DNA of 64,000 nucleotides from Myxococcus sp. CA023 (GCF_010998615.1 NZ_JAAEAH010000001.1:62001-126000), one strand, 5' to 3'; shown: positions 38,501-51,600, counted from the stretch's first letter. Notes: generated by a model from the letters alone, not told the origin. Program-made: numbers and translations.

Positions 38501-39665
38501 GGCGTTCTGGCGCGAGGAACTCGCGGGCTTCACCACACCCACGCCGCTCCCCGGCGCCCGGACCGCCGCGCCCGGGATGGAGGCCGCCGTCACGGGTGAG
38601 GAGATTCTGTGGCTGTCGCAAGAAGCCACGGCCGCGCTTCATGCCTTCGCACGGCGCAACGCGGTGACGCTCAACACGCTGACGCAGGGCGCGTGGGCGC
38701 TGCTCCTCGGGCGCTATGCGGGCCAGGAGGACGTCGTCTTCGGAGCCACTGTCTCCGGGCGTCCCGTGGACCTGCCGGACGCCGAGTCCATGGTGGGCCT
38801 GTTCATCAACTCGCTGCCCATCCGCGTGGGGCTGTCTTCCAACACGCTCGTGGTGCCCTGGCTGCAGAAGCTCCAGGCACGGCAGCTGGAGATGCGGAAG
38901 TACGAGCACAGTCCGCTGGTCCAGGTGAAGGGCTGGAGCGACATGCCTCGGGGCCTGCCTCTCTTCGAGAGCCTACTCATCTTCGAGAACTATCCGCTCG
39001 ACACCTCGCTGGGACAGGGCGTGCCGGGGCTGGAGGTGGTGGACGTGGAGAGCCATGAGCAGGGCAACCACCCGCTCATTGCCTATGTGGTTCCCGGTGA
39101 CAGGCTGCGCTTGAGCCTGGCCTACGCTCCCGAGCTGCATGGCTCGGACGTGGTGGCCGAGTTGCTGGAGCACTGGCGCATCCTGCTGGAGGCACTGGCT
39201 TCTGGCGTGGAGCGGCTCGCCGACGTGACGTTGCCGGGAGACGCCGAGCGGCTTCAGGCCATGGCCAAGGCGCAGGTGGGCTCCATGGGGCACGCCGCGG
39301 AGTACGTCGCCCCCTCGACGCCGGAGGAGCTGGCGCTGGCGGGAATCTGGACGGAGCTGCTCGGCCAGCCGCGCGTTGGCGCTCGGGACGACTTCTTCGC
39401 CTTGGGCGGACACGCCGGGATGGCCGCGCGGATTGTGGCACGCGTGCGTGAAGCGTTGGGCGTGGAGTTGCCGCTGGCGGCGGTGTTCGAGTCGCCCACG
39501 CTCGCTGGCATGGCGGAAGTGGTGTCCCGGATGGCGGGCTCGATGAAGCGGCTCGCGGATGACGCCATCGCACCGGCGTCGAGGTCGCTGGACCCGGCCG
39601 CGTTGGATCAACTGTCGGACGAGGAACTGGACGCGCTGCTGGACGCGACCGAGGTGGAGAGCTGA
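26520..39665 (+). CDS. Hybrid PKS/NRPS: KS-AT-ACP, C-A°(MOX), C-A-PCP-E, C-PCP°
   Basis: A 4381-aa middle enzyme. Rough residues: KS 14-437 (Cys184 in TACSTG), AT 530-860 (Ser627 in GHSFGEY; HAFH indicates malonyl-CoA), ACP 921-995, C 1014-1460, wrecked A with MOX about 1510-2255 (MOX 1724-2083), C 2294-2735, A 2754-3240, PCP 3247-3320, E 3331-3770, C 3796-4234, PCP° 4257-4334 and an acidic tail rich in Asp/Glu/Leu. It would extend Val with malonate without reduction (no KR), probably oxidise that unit, add an aromatic-type residue, epimerise it and hand it on. Two parts are non-canonical: an A domain missing most core motifs and its own carrier, and a last carrier with Ala4299 in place of the phosphopantetheine Ser. 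ATG 26520 overlaps the previous stop by 8 bp; GAGGGA lies 9 bp upstream. The reading frame is intact throughout. Confidence 0.94.
26560..29500 (+). other. Module 5: PKS KS-AT-ACP, malonyl extender, no reduction
   Basis: The KS has [15 protein letters not shown] and KTNLGHL. The AT has [16 protein letters not shown] and AHAFHS, the malonyl-CoA signature. The ACP has LGGNSLMA. With no KR, DH or ER, the valine-derived unit should remain a beta-keto acyl thioester. Confidence 0.88.
29560..33290 (+). other. Pseudo-module: C followed by a degenerate A domain that houses an intact-looking monooxygenase; no carrier
   Basis: The C domain keeps both His and the Asp but reads HHIASDT, with Thr in place of Gly. 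The following A shell has lost the P-loop ([12 protein letters not shown] where [10 protein letters not shown] is expected), FDxS, YGPTE, the Asp of TGD (now TGQ), and motifs A8-A10 including the catalytic Lys. No PCP follows; the next C domain begins at about 33400. The MOX portion (about 31690-32765) aligns closely with the MOX of module 1, for example [19 protein letters not shown] against VWTPERHLHAFGGLYPNPS. The A shell cannot plausibly adenylate; the MOX probably acts on a carrier-bound intermediate. Confidence 0.85.
33390..37830 (+). other. Module 6: C-A-PCP-E, aromatic residue suspected, D-configured
   Basis: The C domain has HHIASDG. The A code reads DALTIAGVC, closest to Phe/Tyr-type codes (compare DAWTIAAIC of GrsA), so an aromatic residue is a weak prediction. 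The PCP has GGDSILG. The E domain has [20 protein letters not shown] and FNYLGQLD and looks active. Confidence 0.72.
37905..39520 (+). other. Terminal C-PCP° remnant: no A domain, carrier Ser replaced by Ala
   Basis: The C domain starts [11 protein letters not shown], the type that follows epimerases, and keeps [10 protein letters not shown]. No adenylation domain follows. The carrier fold is recognisable but the motif is LGGHAGMA where LGGHSLLA is expected; the codon at 39414-39416 is GCC (Ala4299). This carrier cannot take a phosphopantetheine arm, so no residue can be loaded here. Confidence 0.88.
39650..39661 (+). promoter_or_regulatory. Ribosome binding site for the giant NRPS
   Basis: A GGTGGAGAG stretch lies just before the TGA of the previous gene and about 8-10 bp before ATG 39669, fitting translational coupling. 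Confidence 0.5.
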
Positions 39666-39668
39666 GCC

Positions 39669-42600
39669 ATGGGGAATGAGACGGACAAGAAGCCCACGCT
39701 CACGCGCGAGGAGAAGCTCGCGCTGCTCGCGAAGCGGTTGGAGAAGAAGCCCCGGCCCGCATTGCCGCTGACGTTCTCCCAGCAGCGGGTGTGGTTCCTG
39801 GAGCAGCGCTCACCCGGGCTGCCTGCCTACCACCTGCCGTTGGTCCTGGAGCTGTCCGGCCGCCTGGATGAGGCCGTGCTGGAGCGGAGCTTCCAGGAAG
39901 TGGCGCGGCGCCACGAGTCGCTGCGCACGCACTTCGGCGAGGTCTCCGGCACACCGGTGCAGTTCGTCGATCCCCAAGCACGCCTGCCGTTCACGGTGGA
40001 AGGACTGGAAGACGTCCCCGAGGCGGCGCGCGAAGCCGCCGTGCGGCAGCGCATCCAGCTTGAGCTGGAAACACCGTTCGACCTGTCCCGCGGCCCACTG
40101 GCTCGCGGGGTGTTGCTGCGCGTGGCTCCGGAGCGCCATGTGCTCCTGGTGGTGGCGCACCACCTCATCTCCGACCATGGGTCCATGGGCGTGCTCACCC
40201 AAGAGATGGTGGCGCTCTATGACGCCTTCGCCCAGGGCCTGCCGTCGCCGCTGCCTGTGTTGCCGCTCCAATATGGGGACTACGCGTCCTGGCAGCGGGG
40301 CAAGCTTCGCGGTGACGCGCTCGACGCGCACGTGGAGTTCTGGCGCAAGCGGTTGGAGGGCGCGCCGCACGAACTGGAGCTGCCCACGGATCGCCCGCGG
40401 CGCTCCGCGACCGGACGGGCTGCTCAGTGCAGGGCCTTGTTGCCCGTGTCATGGGTGGAACGCCTCGACTCGCTGGCGCAGGCCGAAGGCGCCACGTTGT
40501 TCTTGGCCGTGCTGGCGGGGCTCCAGGTCCTGCTTTCTCGTTACACCGGGCAGAAGGACCTGCTCATTGGCGCCTCGCACACGAACCGGGGCAGGCAGGA
40601 GACGAAAGGGCTGGTGGGCCTCTTCGCCGAGCCGCTGGTCCTGCGAGCGGACCTCTCCGGCCGGCCGGGCTACCGTGAGCTGCTGCGCCGCGCGAAGGCG
40701 GACACCGAGGAGGCCTTCGCGAACGCGCATTTTCCTTTCGAACCGCTGCTGAGTGCACTGGGCGTGGAGCAGGACCCGACGCGCGCACCGATGTTCCAGG
40801 TGCTCTTGGGGGAAATCGACGCGCCGCCATCGCTTCGCGAAGTGCAACGGCTCGGCGTGCGCGTGCTCGACGCGGATGTGTCGAGCACCGACGTGGACCT
40901 GACCCTGATGATGTCCCGAGGCCCTGAAGGCCTTGCGCTGACGGCCATGTACAACGCGGAGTTGTACGACGCGGCCACCATCGAGGGACTGCTGGGCCAT
41001 CTGGAGACGCTGCTCGACGCGGCGGTGACGTCACCCGACCGGCCCGTGGAGACGCTGGCGATGCTCCCGGTCGAGGAGCGGCACCGGTTGCTGGAGACGT
41101 GGAACGGCGCGAACGAGCCCCTGCCTCCGGACGCCTGCGCCCATGCATTGTTCGAAGCGCAGGTCGCGCGGACACCGGACGCCACTGCCGTGGTGTCCGG
41201 CGGCGAGTCCGTGACGTATCGCGAGCTGAACGCGCGGGCGAACCACGTGGCGGCACGCCTGCGAGCGCTCGGCGTGGGCCTGGAGTCCCGGGTGGCAGTG
41301 TGTGTGGAGCGCTCGGTCGAGTTGCTGGCGGCGTTGCTGGGTGTGCTCAAGGCGGGTGGCGCCTACGTGCCGCTGGACCCGGAGTACCCAGCGGAGCGGC
41401 TGGGCTACATGCTGGAGGACAGCGGTGCCCGCGTGGTCGTCGCACGGCGGCAGTACCGCGAGAAGCTGGGCGAGGCACCAGGGCGGGTGTGGTTGGACGT
41501 GGTGTCGCTTGCACCGGACGCAGAGGGGATGACGTCCGAGCCGACCGCCGTCGTGCCACCGGAAGCCGCGGCGTACGTGCTCTACACGTCGGGCTCCACG
41601 GGGCAGCCGAAGGGCGTGGTGGTGCAGCACCGCTCACTGGTGAGCTTCATTCGCGCGGAGTGGCGGGTCTGCCCGGTGGAGCCGGGCGACCGGGTGCTCC
41701 AGTTCGCGTCCATCAGCTGGGATACGAGCGCGGAGGAGATCTATCCGTGCCTCACGCGCGGCGGCACGCTGGTGCTGCGAACGCCCGAGATGCTGGACGT
41801 CCCGGAGGTCTTCCTGGCCCGGTGTGAAGCGGCCGGCATCACCCAGCTCAACCTGCCCACGGCCTTCTGGCATGAAGTGACGGCGAGCCTGGATGAAGGC
41901 AAGGCGCGCCTGCCCTCGGGCTTGAAGTGGGTGGTTATCGGTGGCGAGCGCGCCGTCCCCGCGCGGGTGTCGCAGTGGCGGCAACGCGTGGGCCGCGCGG
42001 TACCTCTGCTGAACACGTACGGCCTCACCGAAGTGACAGCGGTGGCCACGGCCGTGGACCTGACCACCGACACCGAGGACTCCGGGCGCGAGGTGGCCAT
42101 TGGCCGGCCGCTGACGAATGTCAGCATCTACGTCCTCGACGGGGAACTGGAGCCAGTGCCAGCAGGCGTGGTGGGCGAGTTGTATGTCGGTGGCGAAGGT
42201 GTGGCGCGCGGATATCTCGGTCGGCCGGAACTGACAGCGGAGCGGTTCGTCCCCGCGCCGCAAGGGGACGGGGCGCGGCTGTACCGCACCGGCGACAAGG
42301 CGCGATGGCGGCGGGACGGCGTACTGGAGTTCCTGGGCAGGGGTGACTCGCAGGTGAAGGTGCGCGGTCATCGCATCGAGCCCGGTGAGGTGGAGTCGGC
42401 GTTGCTCGGGCAACCGGGCGTGCGCGAGGCGCTGGTCGTGGTGCGCGAGGACGCACCTGGAGACAAGCGGCTGGTTGCCTACGTGGTGCCCCGCGATGGG
42501 CGCGTGCTGGAGGGCGGCGAGGTGCGTGCGGGCCTGGAGTCGCGCCTGCCGCGATTCATGGTGCCGCAGGCGGTGGTGGTGCTGGAGCGGCTTCCGCTGC

Positions 42601-45600
42601 TTCCAAACGGGAAGGTGGACCGCAAGGCGCTGCCCGCGCCGGAGGCCGTGCGGGAGTCTCGAAAGGAGGCGCACGTCGCGCCGCGCACGCCCGTGGAGCA
42701 GATGCTCGCGGGCTTCTGGGCAGAGGTGCTGCGCCTGGAGACGGTGGGGCTGCACGACAACTTCTTCGAGGTGGGCGGACACTCGCTGCTGGCAATGCAA
42801 CTGGTCGCGCGGGTCCGTGAAGCCTTCCGAGTGGACCTGCCGCTGCGCGACGTCTTCGAGTCGGCCACGGTGGCGGCGCTCGCGGAACGGATTTCCAGGG
42901 TGGTGGCGACCGCGGGCATTCCGGCGCCTCCGCTGAAGCGGCTGGAGCGCGGCGGCACGGCTCCGTTGTCGTTCGCGCAGCAGCGACTGTGGTTCCTGGC
43001 GCAGCTCGACCCGGCGAATACGTCCTACAACCTCTGGGCGCCTGTGCGCGTGACGGGGGCGCTGGACGTCGGTGCGCTGGCACGGAGCTTTGAGGCGTTG
43101 GTCCGCCGGCATGAGGCGCTGCGCACCACGTTCCGCGCCGAAGGTGGCTCGCCGGTGCAGGTCATCTCCGCGGAGACGCAGGTGCCGCTGGAGGTGGTGG
43201 ACCTGTCCGTGTTGCCAGAGGGCGAACGCGAGGCCTCGGCGAAGGCACGGACCGAGGCGGAAGTGGGCCGGCCGTTCCACCTGGAGCAGGGGCCCTTGCT
43301 GCGTACGGTGCTGCTCAAGTTGTCCGAGCAGGAGCACGTGTTGGTGCTGGTGATGCACCACATCGTGTCGGACTACTGGTCCATGGGCATCCTCGTGCGG
43401 GAGGTGGCCGCGCTCTACGAGGCATTGTCCCAGGGGCGGCCGGCACAGCTGCCCGAGCTGTCCGTGCAGTACGCGGACTTCGCGATGTGGCAGCGCGATT
43501 GGGTCAAGGGGCAGGTGCTGGAGTCACAGCTCGCGTACTGGCGGAAGCAGCTTGCCGGGGCGCCGCGAGCGTTGGAGCTGCCCACGGATAAGCCGCGACC
43601 CGCGACGCAGACGTTCCGGGGCGCGAACCTTCATGTCCTGTGGTCGAAGGCGCTGTGGCGAGAGGTGGAGTCGCTCGGCCGACGCGAGGGCGCGACGCCC
43701 TTCATGGTCTTGCTGGCCGCGTTCCAGACGGTGCTGTCGCGCTACTCGGGCCAGGACGACGTGAGCGTGGGGGCTCCCATCGCAGGGCGTTCGCACTCGG
43801 AGACGGAGGGGCTGATTGGGTTCTTCGTCAACACGCTGGTCCTGCGGTCGAAGCTATCGCCCGCGCTGAGCTTCCGCGCGCTGCTGGGGCAGGTCCGCGA
43901 GGTGACCCTGGGCGCCTATGCGCACCAGGACGTGTCATTCGAGAAGCTGGTGGAGGAACTCCAGCCCGAGCGTGACCTGAGCCGCAGCCCGTTGTTCCAG
44001 GTGACGCTGACTCTTCAAAACACCCCCGCCGCCGAAGTCCAGTTGAGGGGCATCACTCTCAAGGGGCTGGCGGCGGAGGAGAAGACGTCGAAGTTCGATC
44101 TGTCACTGGTTGTAGAGGAGGTGCCGGACGGCGTCGTGGCGATGGTCAACTACAACAGCGACCTGTTCGAGGCCGGGACGATGGACCGGATGCTCGGACA
44201 CTTGAAGGTGCTGTTGGAGGCCGCCGTCGCCGCGCCGGAGCAGCGGCTGGCCGAGCTGCCACTGATGGGCCGTGAAGAGCGGCAGCGACTGGTGAAGGAG
44301 TGGAGCGGGACGGCTTCGACGTATCCGCGCGACGCCAGCCTGAGTGCCCTCTTCGAGCAGCAGGTTCAGCGGACGCCGAACGCGGTGGCGGTGGAGTACG
44401 AGGACCGGCGGCTGACGTACGCGGAGTTGAACCGGCGTGCGAACCAGTTGGCACATCACCTGAGGGGGATGGGCGTTGGGCCCGAGGTGCGGGTGGGGCT
44501 GTGCGTGGAGCGCTCACTGGAGCTGGTGGTGAGCGTGCTGGGCATCCTGAAGGCGGGAGGCGTGTACGTGCCGCTGGATGCCAGCTATCCGCTGGAGCGT
44601 CTGGCGTGGATGAAGCAAGAGGCGGGCGTCGCGGTGCTGGTGGCGCAGGAGAGGCTGGCGGACGAGGTGGCCGCGGGTGGCGAGTTGGTGGTGTGCGTGG
44701 ACACGGAGTGGGACACGCTGATTGCCCATCAGCCCGTGAGCACTTCGAGCGCCAACGTGGGCGGTGGAAACCTGGCGTACGTGATGTTCACGTCGGGAAG
44801 CACAGGAAAGCCAAAGGGCGTAGGCGTGCCGCACCGAGCGGTGTCACGCCTGGTGCAGGGGACGGACTTCGCGCACTTCGGGCCGGAGGAAGTGTGGCTG
44901 CAACTGGCACCCATCTCCTTCGACGCATCGACGCTGGAGGTGTGGGGCGCGCTGCTGCACGGCGCGAAGTTGGTGGTGTACCCGGCGGGGACGCCGACAT
45001 TGGAGGAGCTGGGCCGGAAGCTTGAGTCTTCTGGCGTGACGTCGCTGTGGCTGACAGCGGCGCTCTTCGAGCAGATGCAGGCACGGCAGCCGAAGGCCTT
45101 GGCCAGCGTCCGCCAGTTGCTGGCGGGTGGCGACGCCCTGCCGGTGTCCCGTGTGAAGGAGCGGCTGGCAGCGGGCGGTGTGCTCATCAACGGGTATGGC
45201 CCGACGGAGAACACAACGTTCTCCAGCACGTACCGGATGGAGAGGCCGGAAGAAGTAGGCGCCTCGGTGTCCATTGGCCGGCCGGTGAAGAACACCGTGG
45301 CTTACGTCCTGGACGCAGGGATGCGCCCGGTGCCGGTGGGGGTGCCGGGCGAGCTGTACGTGGGCGGAGACGGGCTGGCAGTGGGGTACGTGGGACGCCC
45401 GGAGCTGACGGCGGAACGCTTCGTGCCGAGTCCGTTCGGTGAAGGCGAGCGGCTGTACCGCACGGGGGACGTGGTGCGGTGGCTGGGGAACGGGACGCTG
45501 GAGTTCCAGGGCCGAGCGGACACGCAGGTGAAGGTGCGCGGTTACCGCATTGAGCTGGGCGAAGTGGAAGCGGTGCTGGCCCAGCACAGTGGCGTCAACG

Positions 45601-48600
45601 AAGCCGTGGTGGTGGCGCGGGAGGACGGGAGCGAAGGCAAGCGGTTGGTGGCCTACGTGACGGCGCAAGAGGGCGCGGAACTGGAGTCCAGCGCGCTGAG
45701 AAGCCACGTGAAGCAGCGGCTACCGGAGTACATGGTGCCGTCGGCGTATGTGGTGCTGGAGTCGTTGCCACTGACGCCGAACGGCAAGGTGGACCGCAAG
45801 GCGCTGCCCGCACCGGATGCACAAGGCCCGAAGACGGCGCACTTCGAGGCGCCTCGAACGGCGACTGAGCAGAAGCTGGCGTCCATTTTCACCGAGGTAC
45901 TCAACGTCGAGCGAGTCGGGCTCGACGGAGATTTCTTCGAGTTGGGTGGCCACTCGCTGCTGGCCACCCAGTTGGTGTCACGCGTCCGCGAGTCCTTCCA
46001 GGTGGAACTCCCCCTGAAGGACGTCTTCGAGTCGCCGACGGTGAAGAAGCTCGCTCTCCGGCTGGAGGAAACGCAGGCGGGGGCTTCATCCCTTCACGCA
46101 CCGCCCCTGAAGCGGAGCCCTCGGTTGGGGGCACTGCCGCTATCGTTCGCTCAGCAGCGGCTGTGGTTCCTCGAACAGCTGGAGCCAGGGAGCCCCGTCT
46201 ACAACATCCCCTTGGCCATCCGGCTTTCGGGCGCTCTGCGAGTCGATGCACTGGAGCGCGCGCTTCGTGAGTTGGTGCGGCGCCACGAAGTCCTGCGAAC
46301 GACGTTCCGCTCCGAGGGCGGGACGCCCGTACAGATCGTCTCCCAGCAGGCGGTGAATGCACTGCCGGTGGTGGACCTGTCGTCGCTCTCGCCCGAGGCG
46401 GCCGAGGCGGAGGTCGAACGACTGCTGCGTGAGGAATCCCTCCGCGGATTCGACCTCGCCAGCGGACCGTTGCTGCGCACGCGATTGCTGAAGCGCTCCG
46501 AGGCGGAGCATGTGCTCCTGGCGAACATGCACCACATCGTCTCGGACGGGTGGTCCATGGGCGTCATCGTCCGGGAACTCGCGGCGCTCTACGGGGCCTT
46601 CCGCGAAGGACAGCCGTCGCCGCTGCCTGAACTGGACGTGCAATACGGTGACTTCTCCGCGTGGCAGCGCGCATGGCTGGAGAGTGGCGCGCTTCAGAGG
46701 CAACTGGACTGGTGGCGTCAGCAGCTCGAAGGAGCCCCTCACGTCCTCTCGATTCCCACGGACAGGCCGCTGCCCGCGGTTCAGACGTTCCGAGGCGCGA
46801 ATCTCCCGGTGAGCATCCCACCGGCGTTGTCCTCATGCGTGAAGGCACTGGCGCAGCGGCATGGTGCAACGCCGTTCATGGTGCTGCTGGCGGGCTTCCA
46901 GGTGTTGCTGGCCCGGTACTCGGGGCAGGACGACCTGGTGGTGGGAACGCCCGTCGCCGGACGTAACCGCGCGGAGACAGAAGGGCTCATCGGCTTCTTC
47001 GTCAACACTCTGCCGCTGCGGGCACGCGCGTCGGCTGAGAAGCCGTTCCTCACGCTGCTTCGCGAGGTGAAGGACGCGGCGCTGGGGGCCTACGCGCATC
47101 AGGACGTTCCATTCGAGCAGCTCGTGGAAGAGCTCCAGCCGGAACGCACGCTCAGCCACTCGCCGCTGTTCCAGGTGATGTTCTCCCTGCAGAACACGCC
47201 GGTGCCGGAGGCGCTCGTTCCCGGGCTCTCGATGAGCGCGATGGACACGGAGATCGGCGCCGCGAAGTTCTTCCTGACGCTGGCGTTGGAGGACCTGCCG
47301 GACGGCTTCTCCGGCGTCTTCGAGTACAACGCGGACCTCTTCGAGATGGCCACCGTCCAGCGCATGGCCTCGCACTGGATCACGCTGTTGGAGGCTGCCG
47401 TGGCCTCCCCGGACCGCCGTTTGTCCGAGCTGCCGCTGCTCTCTCCTCAAGAGCGGCACCAGCTCCTGGTGGAGTGGAACGACACCACAACGGAGTATCC
47501 ACGCGATACGCCCGTGCACATGCAGTTGGCGAACCTGGCGACGCGCATTCCGGAAACGGTGGCGCTCGCTTGGGAGGGTGGGCAGCTCACTTTCGCGGAG
47601 CTGATGGCGCGGAGTCGCTTGTTGGCGGCGCATTTGCGGCGCTTGGGGGTGGGCCCGGAGGTCCGGGTGGGCCTCTTCGCGCGCCGATCGCCGGAGTTGG
47701 TGGTGGGACTGCTCGCCATCCTGGAGGCCGGTGGTGCCTGGGTGCCGCTGGAGCCGGACGCTCCCCGTGAGCGGCTGGCGCGCATCCTGGAGGACGCGGC
47801 GCCCGCGGTACTCCTCACCCAGAGGGCGTTGCGAGACCTGACGCCCGCGACCTTGATGCCCGTGGTGTTGCTCGAGGATGACCTTGGGTCAGTCGCCGCT
47901 GGGACTTGGGATGCGAGCGCGGTGGCGGACAACGCCGCCTACGTCCTCTTCACCTCGGGGTCCACGGGACGTCCGAAGGGCGTGCTCGTCTCCCACCGCG
48001 CATTGGCGCGGCACACGGCGTGGTTCATCGCTGCGTTGAAGCTGGGCACGGGAGACCGGGTGTTGCAGAAGGCTTCTGCTGGCTTCGACGCCTCGGTGCC
48101 CGAGCTGCTGGCCACGCTGGTCTCTGGTGCTCGGCTGGTCATCGCACCGCCTGATGCCGAGAGCGACACCGAGGTGCTGCTGGCCGCGTTGGAACGCCTG
48201 CAGGTCACGGTGCTCCAGTTGGTTCCGTCGCAGCTTCGCGTCCTGTTGGCGCACGAAGGTGTGGCGCGAGCCGCGGGCCTGAGGGTTCTGGTCTCTGGGG
48301 GCGAGGCGCTGCCGGTGGAACTCGTTCATCAGGCCCGGGAGCGGTTGCCGTCCACGATCATCATCAATGCGTACGGACCGACCGAGACCACGGTCGATGC
48401 CACGGCCTGGCTGGGAGGCGACCTGGGCGAAGGCCCCTTCGCGCCCATTGGCCGACCAATCGCGAACACCCAGGCATACGTCCTGGATGCACAGGGCCAG
48501 CCGGTCCCAGTGGGCGTCCCGGGTGAACTCTTCGTCGGTGGAGATGGCCTGGCTCGCGGGTACGTGGGCCGGCCAGATCTGACGGCGGAGCGTTTCGCGC

Positions 48601-51600
48601 CGGACGCCTTGGGACGTACGCCGGGTGCCCGGCTCTACCGCACGGGTGACCAGGTGCGGTGGCGCTCGGGGGGCTCGCTGGAGTTCCTGGGTCGCGTGGA
48701 CACGCAGGTGAAGGTGCGGGGTTACCGCGTCGAACCCGGCGAGGTGGAGGCGGTGCTTGCGGAGCACCCGGCCGTCCACGTCGCCGTGGTGGTGTCGCGG
48801 AAGGACGTTTCGAATGAGACGCGGCTCGTGGCCTACGTGGTGCCAGGCGATGCGTCAGGGGCGGTGGATGCCACAGCGCTGCGGGCCTTCCTGGTGGAGC
48901 GTCTGCCTCCGGCCATGGTGCCCTCGTGGTTCGTGGTCCTGGAGTCGCTGCCGCTGCTCCCCAGCGGAAAGGTGGACCGCAAGGCGCTGCCCGCACCCGA
49001 CGTGGACGTCAGCGAGCGACAGCACGTCGCACCACGCACCCCGACGGAAGAGCTGCTGTGCGGCTTCTTCAGCAGGGTGCTGGGCGTGGAGCGCGTGGGC
49101 ATCCACGACGGGTTCTTCGAGCTGGGGGGCCACTCGCTCCTCGCGACACAGCTCGTCTCGCGGGTGCGTTCGGCCTTCCGGGTGGAACTCGCGCTGCGGG
49201 AGTTGTTCGAGGCGCCCACGGTGGCGGAGTTGGCGCGTCGCATCGATTTGGCGAAGCGGTCTGGGGCCGAGATGCCGATGGTTCGGAGCCCGGCGGCGCC
49301 TCGCGCACGTGAGCTGCCCTTGTCATTCGCGCAGCAGCGGCTGTGGTTCCTGGATCAGCTCCAGCCGGGGAGTGCGTTCTACAACGTGTCCGCGGTGGTG
49401 AAGTTGACGGGCCCGCTGGACCCGAGCGCGCTGGAGTGGAGCTTCGAGGAGCTGGTGCGCCGCCATGAGGCCCTGCGGACGACCTTCCGAGCCGACGGTG
49501 GGACCCCGGTGCAGGTCATCTCGGCCGAGCCGACGCTCGCCTTTGCTGTGGTGTCCCTGGATGCGCTGGATGACACCGAGCGCGATGCCGCTGCGAAGCG
49601 CTGGGCCGAAGAGGAGGCCCAGCGGCCCTTCGACCTGAAGAAGGGGCCGTTGCTGCGGGCCACGTTGCTTCATCTGCGGAAGCGGGAGCACGTGCTGGTG
49701 CTGGTGATGCACCACATCGTGTCGGACGAATGGTCCATGGGCATCCTCGTGCGCGATGTGGCCGCGCTCTACGAGGCGCTGTCCCAGGGACAGCGCTCCC
49801 CGTTGCCGGACCTTCCGCTCCAGTACGGCGATTACGCTGTCTGGCAGCACGAGTGGCTGGCAGACGACGTGTTGGAGGCGCAGCTCGAATACTGGCGACA
49901 GCAGCTCGCTGGGGCGCCGAGTGCGTTGGCGTTGCCCACGGACAAGCCTCGCCCGGTGATGCAGACATTCCGCGGGAGCATGCAGGAGGCGCTCTGGCCC
50001 TCCGAGCTATGGGCTGCAGTGAAGGCACTCGGCCGTCGGGAAGGTGCGACGCCGTTCATGGTGCTGCTCGCGGCTTTCCAGACGGTGCTGTCGCGCTACT
50101 CGGGCCAGGACGACGTGAGCGTGGGATCGCCCATCGCGGGCCGCACGCGTGAAGAGACGGAGGGGTTGATTGGCTTCTTCGTCAACACGTTGGTGCTACG
50201 GACGAAGGTCTCCCCTGTGTCGAGCTTCCGGGAGCTGCTCGCTCAGGTGCGGGAGGTGACGCTGGGTGCGTATGCGCACCAGGACGTGCCGTTCGAGAAG
50301 CTGGTGGAGGAGCTTCAGCCCGAGCGTGACCTGAGCCGGAGCCCGCTGTTCCAGGTGACGCTGACGCTGCAGAACACGCCTTTCTCCGAGGTCCAACTGC
50401 GGGAGCTGACGCTGAAGGGCGTCGACGCCGAGGAGAAGACCTCGAAGTTCGATTTGTCGCTGCTCGCGGAAGAGGTGCCGCACGGGTTTTCCGTGGCGGT
50501 GAACTACAACAGCGACCTGTTCGAAGCAGCGACGATGGAACGGCTGTTGGGGCACCTGCGGGTGTTCCTGGAAGCCGCCGTCGCCGCGCCGGAGCAGCGG
50601 CTGGCCGAGCTGCCGTTGATGGGGAGTGAAGAGCGGCAGCAGCTGGTGAAGGAGTGGAGCGGGACGGCTTCGACGTATCCGCGCGACGCCAGCCTGAGTG
50701 CCCTCTTCGAGCAGCAGGTTCAGCGGACGCCGGACGCGGTGGCGGTGGAGTACGAGGACCAGCGGCTGACGTACGCGGAGTTGAACCGGCGTGCGAACCA
50801 GTTGGCACATCACCTGAGGGGGATGGGCGTTGGGCCCGAGGTGCGGGTGGGGCTGTGCGTGGAGCGCTCACTGGAGCTGGTGGTGAGCGTGCTGGGCATC
50901 CTGAAGGCGGGAGGCGTGTACGTGCCGCTGGATGCCAGCTATCCGCTGGAGCGTCTGGCGTGGATGAAGCAAGAGGCGGGCGTTGCGGTGCTGGTGGCGC
51001 AGGAGGAGCTGGCGGACGAGGTGGCCGCGGGTGGCGAGCTGGTGGTGTGCGTGGACACGGAGTGGGACACGCAGATTGCCCTGCAACCGGAGGTCGCACC
51101 GAGCACTCATGTGGGTGGGGGCAACCTGGCGTACGTGATGTTCACGTCGGGAAGCACGGGGAAGCCGAAGGGCGTAGGCGTGCCGCACCGAGCAGTGTCT
51201 CGCCTGGTGCTGGGGACGGACTTCGCGCACTTCGGGCCAGAGGAGGTGTGGCTGCAACTGGCACCCATCTCCTTCGACGCATCGACGTTGGAGGTGTGGG
51301 GCGCGCTGCTGCACGGCGCGAAGTTGGTGGTGTACCCGGCGGGGACGCCGACGTTGGAGGAGCTGGGCCGGAAGCTGGAGTCTTCTGGCGTGACGTCGCT
51401 GTGGCTGACGGCAGCGCTCTTCGAGCAGATGCAGGCGCGGCAGCCGAAGGCCTTGGCCAGCGTCCGCCAGTTGCTGGCAGGTGGTGACGCGCTGCCAGTG
51501 TCCCGTGTGAAGGAGCGGCTGGCAGCGGGCGGTGTGCTCATCAACGGGTATGGCCCGACGGAGAACACGACGTTCTCCAGCACGTACCGGATGGAGAGGC

